From: Volutella citrinella
Lineage: Eukaryota > Ascomycota > Sordariomycetes > Hypocreales > Nectriaceae
Assembly: GCA_034401135.1 (NCBI GenBank)
Contig: JAWZSP010000002.1
Span: 5,332,001-5,396,000 of the forward strand
Direction of reading: 5' to 3'
Length of the DNA stretch: 64,000 nt
The translations under genes were made by a program, and so were the position numbers. Of the stretch, positions 11,628 to 24,633 are shown piece by piece. The notes under the pieces are model-generated. The model was given only the letters and a program-made list of their open reading frames with translations, did no database searches and was not told the origin of the DNA. How positions within the stretch are numbered: position 1 is the stretch's first letter; each line of letters starts with the position of its first letter.

Positions 11628-13303
11628 ATGCCTGGAATCACAACAGCCCCAGTGGCCCTTGAGTTTGAGACATTCCTCAATGTCATCGATGGGAAACTGT
11701 CGGGAACAGAAGCGACTCGCCGCAGCGTCAATCCCTCCACATTAGAGGAGAACCCCCAGGTCCCACTTAGCACCCCTGCCGATGTAGACAAGGCCATTGT
11801 GGCAGCTGCAAATGCCTCGTCTACTTGGGCGGAAACCCCTTGGGCTGAGCGCCAGAACGCCATTAAAGCATATGCGGATGCCCTCGAGACTCACGTTGAT
11901 AACTTTGCGCGGATGCTGGTGTCGGAGCAGGGCAAGCCGGTAAGTGTTGGGCTCATTGCCGTTGGACGACTTTTTTTTTTCAATCAATCCTGTTGTAACT
12001 CCCCGGGGGTTGCATTTATTTTTCAGCAATCAAAATATGAAATCTCCCAAAGGTGTCAACCTTGTTGGAAAGTAGCTAGCTAACACGGCCATTATTAGCT
12101 ACAATTTGCTCGGTTGGAGATTTTAGCATCCGTGAAATTTCTTCGCGGGTTTGCCGAAATGACCCTTCCCGATGAAATAATCGAGGAAACCGAGGAACCT
12201 TACCACAAAGTGACCATCAGACATCCGCCTCTCGGTATCGCGGTCGGAATCATTCCCTGGAACTACCCCGTATTCCTCTCTTTGGGAAAAATCGGTCCGG
12301 CATTGTTGACTGGAAATGTCTTTATTCTCAAGCCATCGCCTTTCACGCCCTACTGCTGCATCAAGCTAGTCGAACTAGCCCAGTCCTTCTTCCCTTCTGG
12401 TGTCCTCCAAGTGCTAAGCGGCGATGATAATCTCGGTCCATGGTTGACTTCCCACCCGGGTGTCCACAAGGTCACATTTACTGGATCGACTGCGACCGGC
12501 AAACGCGTGATGGAGTCATGCAGTAAGACATTGAAAAGTGTAACCCTCGAGCTAGGTGGGAACGATGCCGCCATCGTCTGTGCCGACGTGGACCCAGAGA
12601 CAGTTGCTCCTAAGCTTGCCAACCTCGCTCTGGCCAATACCGGTCAACTTTGCATCGCCATTAAACGCATATATGTCCACAAATCTATATACTCGGCTGT
12701 TTTAACCAAGTTGGTTGAATACGTTAAAGGAATGAAAGTCGGCGATGGGTTTGCCGAGGGCGTCGTACTGGGGCCAATTTCCAATCAACCTCAGTATGAT
12801 CGGATCAAGGCTCTTTTACACGACATCCAAGCCTCAAACCTCAACATTGCGATTGGGGATACAACCCAGTCTAACCCAGCCGGGAAAGGGTTTTTCATGT
12901 CGCCCACTATTGTTGACAACCCCCCTGATACTTCCGCAATAGTGGTCCAGGAACCATTTGGTGAGTCAAAACGGCAGTATTACTTCAAGTCCTCCAGATT
13001 AACAATAGCTCAGGCCCAGTTCTCCCCGTCCTCAAGTGGAGTGACGAGGCTGAGGTAATTCGCAGGGCAAACGACACGGATATGGGTTTGGGTGCTTCCG
13101 TATGGACAAATGACGCGGCTCTGGCGGACAGAATGTCTCGGAAGCTTAGAGCTGGGACTGTTTGGACCAATACTCATGGCGCCCTCCAGTACAACGCCCC
13201 ATTTTCTGGCGTCAAGCAGAGTGGTGTCGGTGTTGAATGGGGCATGGAGGGACTCAAGGATTACTGTGCTATACAAACCGCCCACACGACGTTCAAGATA
13301 TGA
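11628..13303 (+). CDS. NAD(P)-dependent aldehyde dehydrogenase
   Basis: Aldehyde dehydrogenase superfamily, 487 aa in three exons (introns 11940-12098, 159 nt, and 12961-13013). Key residues are present: PWN with Asn159, the general base Glu255 in LELGGN, and the catalytic Cys289 in NTGQLC. The C-terminal FSGVKQSG and the NTHG block are also seen. The full family length is covered. The start at 11628 follows an A-rich context and gives the usual N-terminal length; the frame is open further up to 11454 but without homology-like content. In the proposed pathway it would oxidise an aldehyde formed after ring opening to an acid. The family is certain, the substrate unknown. Confidence 0.93.
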
Positions 13304-14200
13304 ATTCGGAGAAGGGATTTTAGAGTTGTAAATAGTGCTTTGCGCCAGGGGCATTTTCTTTTTCTCAGCGGCAGTCGCGAATTGACTGAGAAATTGCTGC
13401 CTAAATTTAGATTCGACATCATAAACACAGAAACGAAACCGTCCAACGCGATCCATTCTCTCGGTCAAGACATTAATAATATGTGCATCGAAATCAAGCA
13501 GGACCACAGGGGGCCATTCTGGTCGGTTTGCAGATATTTATGTCGCGTACCTCAGGTCAAAATTCTTCGCATGAATTGGGAATGAACAAATTTTCAGAAT
13601 CGTTTCAACGTCAAGACGAACGCACAACACGCTCGATTGAACTTCCAATTTCCGAACACAAACATCTTGATTCGATGGCGGCCGGTCTACCGCCCACTTT
13701 TCCGTATTATCCATGGCATACATTGATGGTAGGAGGCCAGAGTTGACGTTCGCCGCACGGTTCGACTCAACAATGAGCCATCCGGAAATCAACCAAGTCG
13801 CATAATCCCCCAGTCGAGTTGTGTCCACGCATTTCAGTTCTCTAGTTGTTCAGTGTTTAGTGACACGCAATCATTCGCATCTCTCGGCATGTAATGAGTT
13901 AGCATAGGCTGCGTAGTTGACAAAGCGACTCTTACGTAACTTAGAGACCAAACAGTGCCGATAACAGTCCCCGGAGGTAATGACAGGAATTATAGCGTAA
14001 TTGCTTCGTGGTCAAATTCAGAGCATGCGGACCAGACCCGCCGCGCCTTACATATGCTCTGCGGCGAGGAAGAGGCAGCCTTAATGATGTTTTGCAACGC
14101 ATTCAATTTCATTCATACCTTGGCCATCTTGTGGGTTAACCCAGCTAATGATCTTAGAGCTGCAGTTTGAATAGCTTGTCAATCATAATTTCTTAAAACC
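13304..14200. promoter_or_regulatory. Intergenic with promoter of the beta-lactamase-like gene
   Basis: About 900 bp without a recognisable gene. A second perfect TTACGTAA palindrome lies at 13932-13939, 262 bp before the next ATG, a candidate bZIP site like the one before the EthD gene. Confidence 0.45.
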
Positions 14201-15719
14201 ATGGAGAAACTGCACGCGATCATAGACAACGCAGTTAAGCAGGGCAGCCCAACATATGTCTCGCCATCAGTTGCATCTGTTGTCGTTGACCGGAACGGTG
14301 TGATATTCCCTTGCCGCTGCATAATTCCTTGGCTAACAGGCATACGCAGGCAAGGTGCTATTTCAGCGTTCCTCCGGGATTTTGAGAGACAATTTGCCCC
14401 TTTCTGACAATGCAATATGGTGGTTGGCTTCGCAGACAAAACTCGTAACGACGATCGCAGCAATGCAGACTGTCGAGCAAGGGTTGATTGGACTTGACGA
14501 TGATGTTTTTGAGTGGCTTCCTGAACTCTCTTCCCTCGAAATCCTCGACGGCACCGAGGACAAGCATGCAATTCCGCAAGTCAGACCGAGGACCAACAAG
14601 ATTACCTTGAGGTGGGTAGCTATCTGTTGCAAGTTACAACAATCTGATAGTCTCCAGGTTGCTTCTATCTCATCAAAGCGGGGTGGGTTATGATATACTC
14701 AATCCAGAGATTATAAACTGGAAAACAAAGCGAGGCCTCGTATCAGGAGCTATGGATGGATCGCTAGTAGGTGATGAAAGCAGCCACATTCTAGGTTTTA
14801 CTGACATGGCGAAAACCAGGACGCAATGAGACACTACCCCCTGTTGTTTGAGCCTGGCACAGATTGGTCCTATGGAATGGGTATTGACTGGGCTGGAGAG
14901 CTGGTAGGTCGCATGAATTTTCAAGTGTTGTCCAGTCGCTGAATACTCGCATTGCACCTCAGCTCTCACGCATACATGGGGTTAAATTGGAAGAGTATAT
15001 GCAGAAACACATATTCGGACCTCTAGGTATGATGTCGTCAACGTTTCATCCCGAGTCTCGTGGCCTACTTGACAAGATCCCTGAGTCCTACGCCAGGGAT
15101 CCCGTATCCGAGGATTTGACAGCTGTACCCCTTCCTTTGAACCTGCCAGCTAGGGAAGATTGCGGGGGGCATGGTCTCTTCTCTACGATCGGAGACTTTG
15201 CACGACTTCTAGCTGCAGTCTTATCTGGCGGCGGCTCAATTTTGACCAAGGAATCCGTCAACCAGATTTTCAGCCCACAGCTCAACGATCCTTCACGTCT
15301 TTCTCGGTGGGCGTATGGAGATTATAAGCCAATCATAGCACCTGCTATTCCAAAAGGTCTGAAAATCGATCATGGACTTGGTGGGTTAATCAACATGGAG
15401 CCCATCAGCGGCCGCCGTTCAAAAGGATCACTTCAATGGCTTGGCATGGCTAATCAGTTCTGGGTAAGTATGGCCAAGTACCGTGGCATATGGTGGGAGA
15501 AAAGAACGCTAACTTGGGCAGTGGATTGATCCCGAAGCTGGCATTGCCGGGTCGGTCTTCTTTAACCTCCGGCCTACCGGTGATGCTAAGGCATGGAATC
15601 ACCATATGGAGTTTGAGAAGGAAGTCTATAGCTTGTTAAAAGTCAGTAGCGATGCGCATGTGGACGTCTTTACTGGGGGTCACTGTGAGAGCCATGCCGA
15701 GGAGCGGCAGATTCCCTAG
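14201..15719 (+). CDS. Beta-lactamase-fold serine hydrolase/transesterase
   Basis: Class C beta-lactamase-like protein of the fungal esterase/transesterase group, 416 aa in six exons (introns 14298-14349, 14612-14657, 14767-14819, 14904-14962, 15464-15521). The catalytic S-x-x-K motif is S60-Q-T-K63 (ASQTK). Also visible are LLLSHQSGVGYD, the block PGTDWSYGMGIDWAG and a C-terminal WWIDPEAGIAG split by the last intron, all typical of this family. Members hydrolyse esters and lactones or transfer acyl groups (LovD and EstB are relatives). Here it could be a second ester or lactone hydrolase downstream of the BVMO. No secretion signal is seen, so a cytosolic place is likely. Confidence 0.9.
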
Positions 15720-16098
15720 AACGGGACAGACTCGATTGAAATACACTGCCGCACGGAATAAACACACTAATAGGCAATCGCAATAGCAGAGAGATCATTC
15801 CCTTTTGCCGTAGTGGCTAAAAGTGTGATATGTACAGTCACGGTTTATGTGTCACCAAATGGGTCAAACGATTTGTCAGATTTGGAGTAGTAAATTTACG
15901 ATGTCATTGGCTTTGACTACTAATAGTTGAATGTGTATATTGGTACCTTCTACTCATCCTGCTTTAGATCCTTTGCCTCACCCGAACTGATCTACTTATG
16001 CGTCTGCGCCATCGCCCCTGAAGACTACACTACCGCGTAGAACCCGACAGAAACACCATAGACCGAAGGATTCGAAACCATCTGATTTAAACGAAACA
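15720..16098. other. Intergenic, no gene seen
   Basis: About 380 bp between two same-strand genes; presumably terminator of the hydrolase and promoter of the alcohol dehydrogenase. Confidence 0.4.
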
Positions 16099-17338
16099 AT
16101 GAACGGGACTGCTCTGCCAAAAACCTACAAGGCGCTCGTTTATGACAAGCCGGGAGCAATTTCAATTGGCATCAACGAGGTCCCACTGCCGACACCTGGT
16201 ACTGGTGAAGTGTTGGTCAGATTGTAAGAGGTCCATCCCAGAGCTTTCAAAATTGAGGAATAATTCGATTTCCTGCCAGAACTCGATTGCTTATCCAGGA
16301 CATAGGACGCATAGCGGGGTGTGCCACTCAGACTTGGGCATTATGACCAATTCGGTATACAATATCCCTTCATGAATATGAAACGACGTGTTTTGACCTT
16401 CTTAACAGTGGCATGGGCTCCCTCCCCCACCAAACGATCAGATCGGTGGCCATGAAGGAGTCGGATCCGTGGTGGCTTTTGGACCAGGCGCGGAAACTTC
16501 AGGTCTGAAGCTTGGTGACCGCGTCGGAATCAAGTGGATGAGGAGCGTATGTGGAATTTGCCTAGCTTGTCTGTCGGGAACCGATTCCTGCTGTGTTTCT
16601 GGTAAGATTTCGGGGTTTTTTAGTCCTGGGACGTTCCAGCAGTACACCGTTGCTCCTGCAAACTACGTCACACCCATCCCTGCCTCATTGGCCAGTGAGC
16701 TTGCCGCGCCACTATTGTGTGGTGGTCTCACCACTTACAGCTCTTTGAAGAAGTGCCGAGCGGCACCGGGCGATTGGGTCGTCGTTTCTGGCTCTGGGGG
16801 CGGATTGGGACATCTTGCACTGCAGATAGGCGCACGTGGTATGGGATTCAGAATGATTGGTATTGATACGGGCGACAAGGAGAAGATTTCGAAGGATTCC
16901 GGAGCAGAGGTTTTCATCAGCCTCGACGACTATAGCAGGGACGCTGAAGGTGCCGCCAAAACAGTGCAAAAGGTCAAGGAGGTAACTGGGGGCATGGGGG
17001 CCGCCTCGGTCATCGTTTGCGCCGGCAGCAACGCGGCGTATGCCCAAGCCATGGACTTTTTGAGGTTCAACGGTACCGTTGTCTGCGTTGGTCTTCCGGA
17101 TGGCCCAAAGGTTCCCCTTCCTAACGCATTCCCGTCCAAATTCATTACAGCTCAATTGTCCGTTATTGGTACAGCCGTTGGAAACAAGCAGGAGGCGATT
17201 GAAGTTCTGGATATGGCATCACGCGGCATCGTAAAAACGCGAGTTACCGTCGAGAAGATGATAAACTTGGCCAACGTCTTCGAAAGAATGAAGTCGGGAA
17301 ATCTGCAGGGACGGGTGGTTCTTGACCTATTAGCTTAG
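16099..17338 (+). CDS. Zinc-dependent alcohol dehydrogenase, yeast ADH type
   Basis: Medium-chain alcohol dehydrogenase, 367 aa in three exons (introns 16224-16305 and 16355-16408). The catalytic zinc ligands are in GVCHSD and GGHEGVG. The structural zinc set C-x2-C-x2-C-x7-C is complete (CGICLACLSGTDSC). The NAD-binding glycine motif is SGSGGGLGH. It is close to yeast-type ADHs that interconvert primary alcohols and aldehydes with NAD. In this cluster it would oxidise the alcohol end of a hydroxy acid released from a lactone, ahead of the aldehyde dehydrogenase (inference). The start ATG at 16099 has a good A-rich context. Confidence 0.93.
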
Positions 17339-18308
17339 AATTTCTTATATTCGGCGCTACACAACGATGTAGCAGTTAAATTATCATTCCGAGCTGGCAC
17401 CACAAGACTCACACAAGGATGTGCTCAATGTCACGGGACATTCCCTCCGATGGGGAGCGGGCGAGGTGGAGAAGTATCTGTACCTCGGCAGACCTTTCGG
17501 TATTGAGCCGAATTTATTGGACTGGTTCTGGGTGTGAAAAGCAGCTTTGGCTCGTTGTACTTAACCAGGCTCTTGCTTTACATTTCTTCGGAATTTACTA
17601 TACACAGAAAATATTCTTCTATACCACCAACCAAGCTGGACTACGAACGCAATGGAAGCCCGGATCAACGACGCGAGTGGCATTTTAACTAAAAGTAATT
17701 CTAGGGGTCCCTTTCCGACAGGTTCAGGGTATGCAGCACTAGACCCGTGGATTGTTGAGCCTGGAGATGGCACGAATTCGATGGCAAGCTAAACAGAAAG
17801 GACAGTAACGGTTCATGCACTTGTGAGTGACCATGTGTCTTCAGTAGGTATTACAACATCACAATATCGGTGCGTTCTATGCACATCGAGAATCCAAGTA
17901 CAGATTAGAGGAAGCCAATTTCTCATCCAAATTTAAATGAACAACCTCCTATTACCACATGCTGTATACGTAATTAGTTATGTGTCAGAAGGGTCATCAG
18001 GGGTAGCAGAACGCCACCCCCGCAGTGCAGCAGCCCCGCAAAGTCGCCTCAACATGTCTGGGCTCATCATTTAGCTCGACTTCGGGAGCTTCTGTTGGCA
18101 TTGACTGACAGACTGAACAGATTAGCTAACTTTGCCAGTCATTGAGCCCACCGATCATCCGTATTTAGCCGCTGGCACCTTCTGGACTCTACTTCGTGCT
18201 CTGAACTTATCTGGCGCATTCAGCCGACTGAACATCTTTACTTCCCTTTTCCATCCTTCCGTTACCCATACCGGCTTAACCGCGACGCGCCGATTCAGTC
18301 CGTAAAAA
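17339..18308. other. Intergenic region before the Zn2Cys6 gene
   Basis: About 970 bp. No gene or RNA is recognised; it should hold the promoter of the regulator at 18309. Confidence 0.4.
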
Positions 18309-20985
18309 ATGTCGGCAGTCAAGGATCTGAAGCGTCCATCAGACTTTAGGATTGTGTTCAAGGCCAGACGGAGGTCACCCAAGGCATGTTTGACTTGCCG
18401 GACTAGGAAAGTCCGTTGCGACGTGTTTTATCGAGGCAACCCTTGCACGAATTGTCGCCTTGATGATGGGGAATGTGTTGTGACAAGCCGCGCTTCCGCC
18501 TTGTTAGTTACGAACCATCCCTTCAACATGCACGAGGATCTCCTCTTTATGAAAGGCTCTTGGCCTCTAACCCATCTCTACGGCTATACTAGGCAACGGC
18601 AAGATCTCAAGGCTGCCAATGTGCTGTCCTGCCCAAGAACAGTGGCACGATTGAATAATAGCGAGCCTGCGGAAAACGCAACTGCACCGAACAACAACGA
18701 GCCGTTGGCATCCTGCGGCAAAAATTGCGACCCCCTTCGCATGGACATATGTCAGCCCGAAACGGTGAACATCGAAAGCGCCGCCAAACCGGGAGAGGAA
18801 ACGAAGGGTTCTCCAAGCCATTCCCACCACGGGCCGACTGCAGCAACGGATCTGGAGAGCAATGCCGAGAACGTTGATGTTGTGCCGACAGATTCAGACC
18901 ATCACGAAACCGCTCAATATCCCGATGACACTCTACCCTTTGTTTCTGACGTTGATTTTGACGTTCCCCTGATCCCCTTGGGAGACTTCGCGCCTTTGTT
19001 CTCAGCAGAGACGCCGTCCTCATGGTTAGATCATGGTGCTTCTCCCAGCGTCACCGTAACGTATTCATACTACTCATTTCTCGTCATTAATAACCTCCAC
19101 TGCATGATGCCGCAGGATGTCACCTACCTCGAATCGCAGGGATGTCTTGAAGTGCCAACCAACGAGATTTTGGACGACTTTGTCCAGCAGTATTTCCTAC
19201 ACGTGCATCCGCTACTGCCACTTCTAAATGAGGGAGATTTCTGGGACACCTTCTACCTACGAGACGCCGGCGTCAACCATCTGGTTCCGCTTCTGGTGTT
19301 CCAAGCTATGTTATTTTCCTCGTGCCCTGTTAGTGCCGTTTTGAAACAATTTCATATTTTGGACAGGCCTAACCATGATATCAGTTCGTTAGTGAAAAGA
19401 AAATAAAAGCTCTTGGCTTTCCAGATATACGTACAGCCCGAGCCACTTTCTACCGGCGAGCTAGAGTATGTCTCCCCTCCCCAAGCCAGAAACGCAACAT
19501 CCGGTTGACTTTATAAGCTTTTATATTGTTTTGAAACGGAACCGCTACCAGTCCATCTCGCCCAAACAGCTCTCCTTCTCTCGTTCTGGGCTCCCAATCC
19601 GTCAGAGTCCCCCAACATGGCCAGTCCACAAAGAAGGTGAACACGACCTGGCTGAGCACTGCAATTCAGCATTGCAAGGCTGCCGGTGCTCATATCCAAG
19701 CAGGTCCGCCTTCAAACCCGCTATTAGGCCAGTTAATAGACCACAAAGAACGGAATTTACTGAGGCGGCTGTGGTGGTGCTGCATCATCCGTGATCGCAT
19801 TCTGGCCTTGGGGCTACGGCGTAGCCTGCAGATTTCGCGGTCGCATTTCAACTTCGAGGAAAGCATTGGACTGGGCTTTGCGGACCTGGTAGATGAGGTG
19901 GAACGATCCATGGTTCATGATGCGAAAACAAAGTGGCACCTCATGGAGCTCCTTGTGCAATTAGTCGAGCTTTGCTCTGTCTTGACTGATGTCATCACGT
20001 TGCTTTATCCGCTAGACGACGTACCTAATTGGTATCGGCATTCCCTGCAGCAATGTTCTCAACAATCAGAATGCAAAAAGGCATTAAAGCGGTGGTATAA
20101 AGGAGCAGCTGTCCGATTTACCGCGTTTAGCGGTGGGAAAACGCCAGGATTCAGTGGGGATAAGGCTAAGGAGTTGGTTCACGACTCCGTCATATTGTAC
20201 TCCAATTTTATTTATATGCTTTACTAGTAAGTGTTTTCTGTGCTAACACAGCTTCCCCCACCCCCCACTCCCTTCTATATCATACTTGACAAGCTCATCG
20301 ATTATTGACGGTGGCTATAGCGAATCAAGAGCAGCTGTCTGCCATCACGAGGCTTTGCAAGTTGTTCTATCGCCAAGTACGAACAGTGATGCATCTATGA
20401 GAATTCAAAAGAGTGCAAAGGGGCTCCGCGATGCAGCTTTCGGAACCATCAAGTGTGTTCAAGGACTTGTCGACCTCGGGCTAGCTCGATGGTTGCCAAT
20501 CAGCGTGTGAGTTATCTTGTACAGTAATCCTGTAAATTATCTGACGACCATCCAGAATCCCGTGTCTAGCCCTACCTCTTATGCTCCATATTCTTGATTC
20601 TAAGCTTTCGTCAATAAGGGAAGACAATGAGATCTCAACAGAACCCAAAGCGCAGGCGTTGACCAAGCAGTCTCGACTCAACACCCTCATCGAGGTGATG
20701 AAGACGTACCGACCCCAGTATGATAGCGTCGACTTTGTGACGGAAATCATCAGACATGTTGTCGATCTTGTCAAGTTCAATGAGGTGCCCGATAGTGCGC
20801 CCCCTGAAAAGAATGATGATCGACTTGCCTTTACTGGATGGAGTGACATCCTCACCCTTGCACCGGGACTCTACCTAAGGCTGGTTATGACACTTGACCT
20901 TGGTTTCAGTAACGCGTGTTTGCCGCAGGAGGACGACTTCCCTTCCAACCTGCAGGGGACTCCGAGTAACCCAGTACATCGATAA
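18309..20985 (+). CDS. Zn2Cys6 transcription factor (one apparent frameshift)
   Basis: Fungal binuclear-cluster regulator with an N-terminal zinc cluster C27-x2-C30-x6-C37-x8-C46-x2-C49-x6-C56, followed by the fungal-specific middle homology domain. The domain shows LLVFQAMLF, LGFPDIRTARATFYRR, LRRLWWCCIIRDRILALGLRRSL and VELCSVLTDV. Introns are 19329-19384, 19466-19517, 20227-20320 and 20507-20555. Conserved frame is lost once, between about 19600 and 19640: the segment LAQTALLLSFW and the segment TTWLSTAIQ lie in frames one base apart and no intron of plausible size can join them. This is either a one-base indel in the genome or a sequence error. A degraded paralogue lies at 27700-29468. 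It is probably a pathway-specific activator for the neighbouring enzymes. Confidence 0.85.
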
Positions 20986-22373
20986 AGAAGACGTCAAATG
21001 GAGCACTGCCCTTGGCTGACTTGGCGTTTCATTTGGCAGGGATGCCACACTCTCACGGATTTCTCAATTATTAGATGAGCCCGATGATCTCTAACTTCTA
21101 CAACGATATACATGACGTCCCATAGGTTCAGTATTTCTGATAGGCCCAATCAAATTATTCATCATCCAAGTCATATGTGCCTCTGGCAGCGCCGTAGATA
21201 ACCATTAAAGACGCCACCCCTGGCAGTCGGAATCTAGGTCATCATTTCCCATACTTGAGGGTATTCCCCTAACGGAAGCCTACTAATTAGTTATTTCTCT
21301 CGAGAAACTGTAACATCTTAATCGCTAAAACTCCAGAAATGGACGTCCATCCACCTGGGAACAGCCTCTTTGCTAATCTATACACCGGTATCTTCTGAAA
21401 ATCGGAAAGATGGGTGCACCGGCGTTGCCGTGGGTAACCCAAGGAAAATCATATATTCCTGTGTACAAGACTCAGTGAGGAGAAACCGAGAGATCAAAAA
21501 TACTTGTACCCCGAGGTATATGAACTGGCAGGGTCACGGTTGAGACCAGCTTGCGAAGGGAATGATCAGCAGTTGAAACGTCAAAGAGGATAATGTCTAC
21601 ATTCACATCGTTTCCCAACCCCCCGCCCCATCATGGGTGTTCCCCGAAGGCAGGTCAGCGATGATACTAGTCTGTGCAAGATGGATGGGGAATAACCCAG
21701 TCCTCGAGGAGCTCAAAACAGCCCAGAAAACGAACCGGCTACTACTCCAGTGATCATTAGAGCCGTTGCGTAGGCTTAATCCTCTTCCTTTGTGACATCA
21801 CTGTCTTGCGTCAACCTCGGCTGTATTTAGCCGTTGTCCCCCGTCCACATGCCTCAAAGTGTGTTGGCGCGATTGCGAACGATTGAGAGGGATAATCACC
21901 CCTCTCTTCTAAATACGGCCCTTGCTTCTTCCCAGCCGAACGATTGAACCTCGGCAGCGGCTCTCTAGGGTTATCCGTTGATGTGCTACGAATGCATGAA
22001 TAATCTGTGTAAGCTACGGTGATGCGGTGTCGGTTACTACGGCTCATGAGGGGAACTCATTCGGAAAGTATTTTGCCGAGGCTATGTTTCCAATTCGTCA
22101 TTCTCATTGGACTACGGAATAGATTTTGGAGCTTGATTGTGACCAGGGGGTTGATACTGGTAGTTTGTCTCCGGTTTTCTTCCCTCGGTCTTGATGCCTA
22201 TTGGACATCTAGATCCGGCGCAAGGACTACTCCGCCAAACCAACGTGATCGCTCTGTGTCGTTATAATGGGGTCTGTGGTAGCTGAATTCTGCACATCAA
22301 TGTGTGCGAATGCATGTAGCCTTCGTCCATACTATCTATCCCACCTTTGTAGTTGATATTCTGTTTCATGATC
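20986..22373. other. Intergenic region, no gene seen
   Basis: About 1.39 kb between the Zn2Cys6 gene and the AtuA-family gene. Only short open frames without recognisable domains are present on either strand. Confidence 0.4.
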
Positions 22374-24633
22374 ATGGACATGTGGCGCCAGAATGAGATT
22401 GGCCGCCGGCCAGTTCGAATAGCCAATTGCTCCGGATTCTGCGGTTAGTGCTCCATTTCCGTTCCCACCTGGCATTTAGGAATCACGAATAACAATATAC
22501 TACTTGGTAGGAGACCCGGCCGAGGAGATGTATAAACAGGCGACCCTGGGCGATGTTGATTTCATCACAGGCGACTACCTTGCCGGTGAGTGGCTCCACG
22601 AGCTCGGGCGCTATCTTGGCACATGAAAGAAAGATGCTGAAGACCACGATACTGAAGAAGTCAATATGGCCGCAAATGCCGAAGCATACGCTGCAGGTAA
22701 ACACCCAGGGTATGAGGCCACCGCCTGGCAGGGACTTTTACAGACCATCGACGTGATCAACCAGAAGAGAATCAAAGTTGCCATCAATGGTGGAGCTCTC
22801 AATCCGCAAGGGCTTGCAGCGAAGATCAATGCCGAAGTGATTACTCTCATCGCTGTATGTTGCCATCTAGGACACGCTTACAAGGACAATAGATCAAACT
22901 TAGAAGCCTGGATCTTCGGGTTGCTTACCTCTCGGGAGACAATCTTCTCTCCGAAGTGCTGCATGCCGAACCACGCGACGCCGCTTCGATTGGGCCGCAT
23001 CTTGACTCTGCGAATCCATCAATAACACCCGAAAGCGACACAGAGGCCTTTTTGGGCTCTGATGCATCGCCAATCTCGATTGTCTCCGCCAATGCCTACC
23101 TCGGAGCCCGTGGAATAGTCAGAGCCTTTAGAGCAGGGGTCGATATTGTCATCTGCGGCCGTGTTTCCGATGCAAGTCCGGTCATTGCAGCTGCATGGTA
23201 CTGGCATTCTCGGACCGAAATGGACTACGACAAGCTAGCTGGCGGTCTGATTGCGGGCCATCTCATAGAGTGCTCGGCCTATGTTACCGGGGGGAACTTC
23301 GCTGGTTTCACAAACTGCGACCAAAACCTACTGATAAACCCAGGCTTTCCGATTGCTGAGGTCCACGGCGATGGCTCTTGTATAATAACAAAGCACGTTG
23401 GGACGGAAGGAGTTGTCAATGTGGATACAGTGAAGTGTCAGCTTCTCTATGAACTACAGGGCAATATTTACCTGCATAGTGATTGTCAGGCTATCTTGGA
23501 TGATGTAGAGGTGCATCAAGTTGGTCCCAATCGGTAAGCTCATATCAGACACTACCTGCTATCCGTATCAGAGCCTTCGTTAACCAAAACCCTGCGAAGC
23601 GTGCGAGTCACTGGAATCCGAGGCCGACCCCCACCGCCTACTACGAAGGTGGCAATCTTCTATAAGGCTGGGTTTATGTCTCAGATACTCATTAATGCCA
23701 ATGGATACGGCTTCTCGGAGAAGTGCGAATTGTTTGAGAAGCAAGTTCGCAGTCACTTGGACAAGGAGACTGCGGAACAGCTTGATATCCTGGAATTCCA
23801 AAGGTACGTCTATCATATTATTGCCGGCTGTGGTATGCTAATTTCGTTCGCAGAATTGGTGTACCTGCTTCCAACCCCAGTGACCAGAATAGCGACACGA
23901 TGTACATTCGCGTACTAGTGGCAGGTCGGGAAGAAAATACGGTGCGCAAAGCTATGCGTGCATTTTCCCGGATATCCTTAAGACACTTCTCAGGTTGGTT
24001 GCTTCAACATTCCACATTTTCGTCTTCTTTAAGTTGATGACATCTCCAGGTTATCATTCAGCTTTCGATTACCGCACCGCTCTTCCAAAGCCGTTTCTTG
24101 CGTATTACCCTGCTCTTTGGAAACAAACCTTACTGGACGAGAAAATTCATATTCTAGAGCGGGGCAGTTCTCTGGTAGAAGATGTTTTCGCTGCAGGTCA
24201 TCCATCGTCTTTCCAAGAGGTGGTTGCCCGTGACAGCTATGATACCGCATCGCCGAGATTCTTCGGGGGTCCTCATCGTATGGTCCGGCTAGGCGATATT
24301 GTCTTGGCCCGATCGGGAGATAAAGGATCAAACCTCAATATCGGCTTATTCGTGGATTCTGCGCCAAGGTGGGAGTGGCTGCGGTCGTTCCTCAGCCTGG
24401 CCAAGATGAAGGAGCTTGTTGGAAAAGATTGGAAAGATGCCTTTCACATCGAACGGGTCGAGTTTCCTAAGGTCTATGCTGTTCATTTCGTAATCTATGG
24501 TATTCTCGGACGAGGGGTGACTAGTTCTACACGTCTTGATGGGTTTGGCAAAGGGTTTGGTGACTATATCCGAAACAAAATCGTTGCGATACCGGAGGAG
24601 ATAATATCCGGACATCAAATATCACTTATATGA
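22374..24633 (+). CDS. AtuA-family protein (acyclic terpene utilisation, DUF1446)
   Basis: About 636 aa in seven exons (introns 22444-22510, 22586-22657, 22855-22892, 23534-23599, 23804-23853, 23994-24049). The N-terminal DUF1446 domain shows the opening RIANCSGF-CGD, then FITGDYLAE, NGGALNPQGLA, AYLSGDNLL, VICGRVSDASP and HLIECSAYVTGGNF. The C-terminal domain has the hallmark ARSGDKGSNLNIG. Bacterial AtuA belongs to acyclic terpene (citronellol/geraniol) utilisation operons, but its exact reaction is not established. The third intron is only 38 nt but is the only solution that keeps SLDLRVAYLSGDN in frame. Three nested ATGs exist (22368, 22374, 22380); 22374 has the best context. It is convergent with the CoA-transferase gene. 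Confidence 0.88.
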
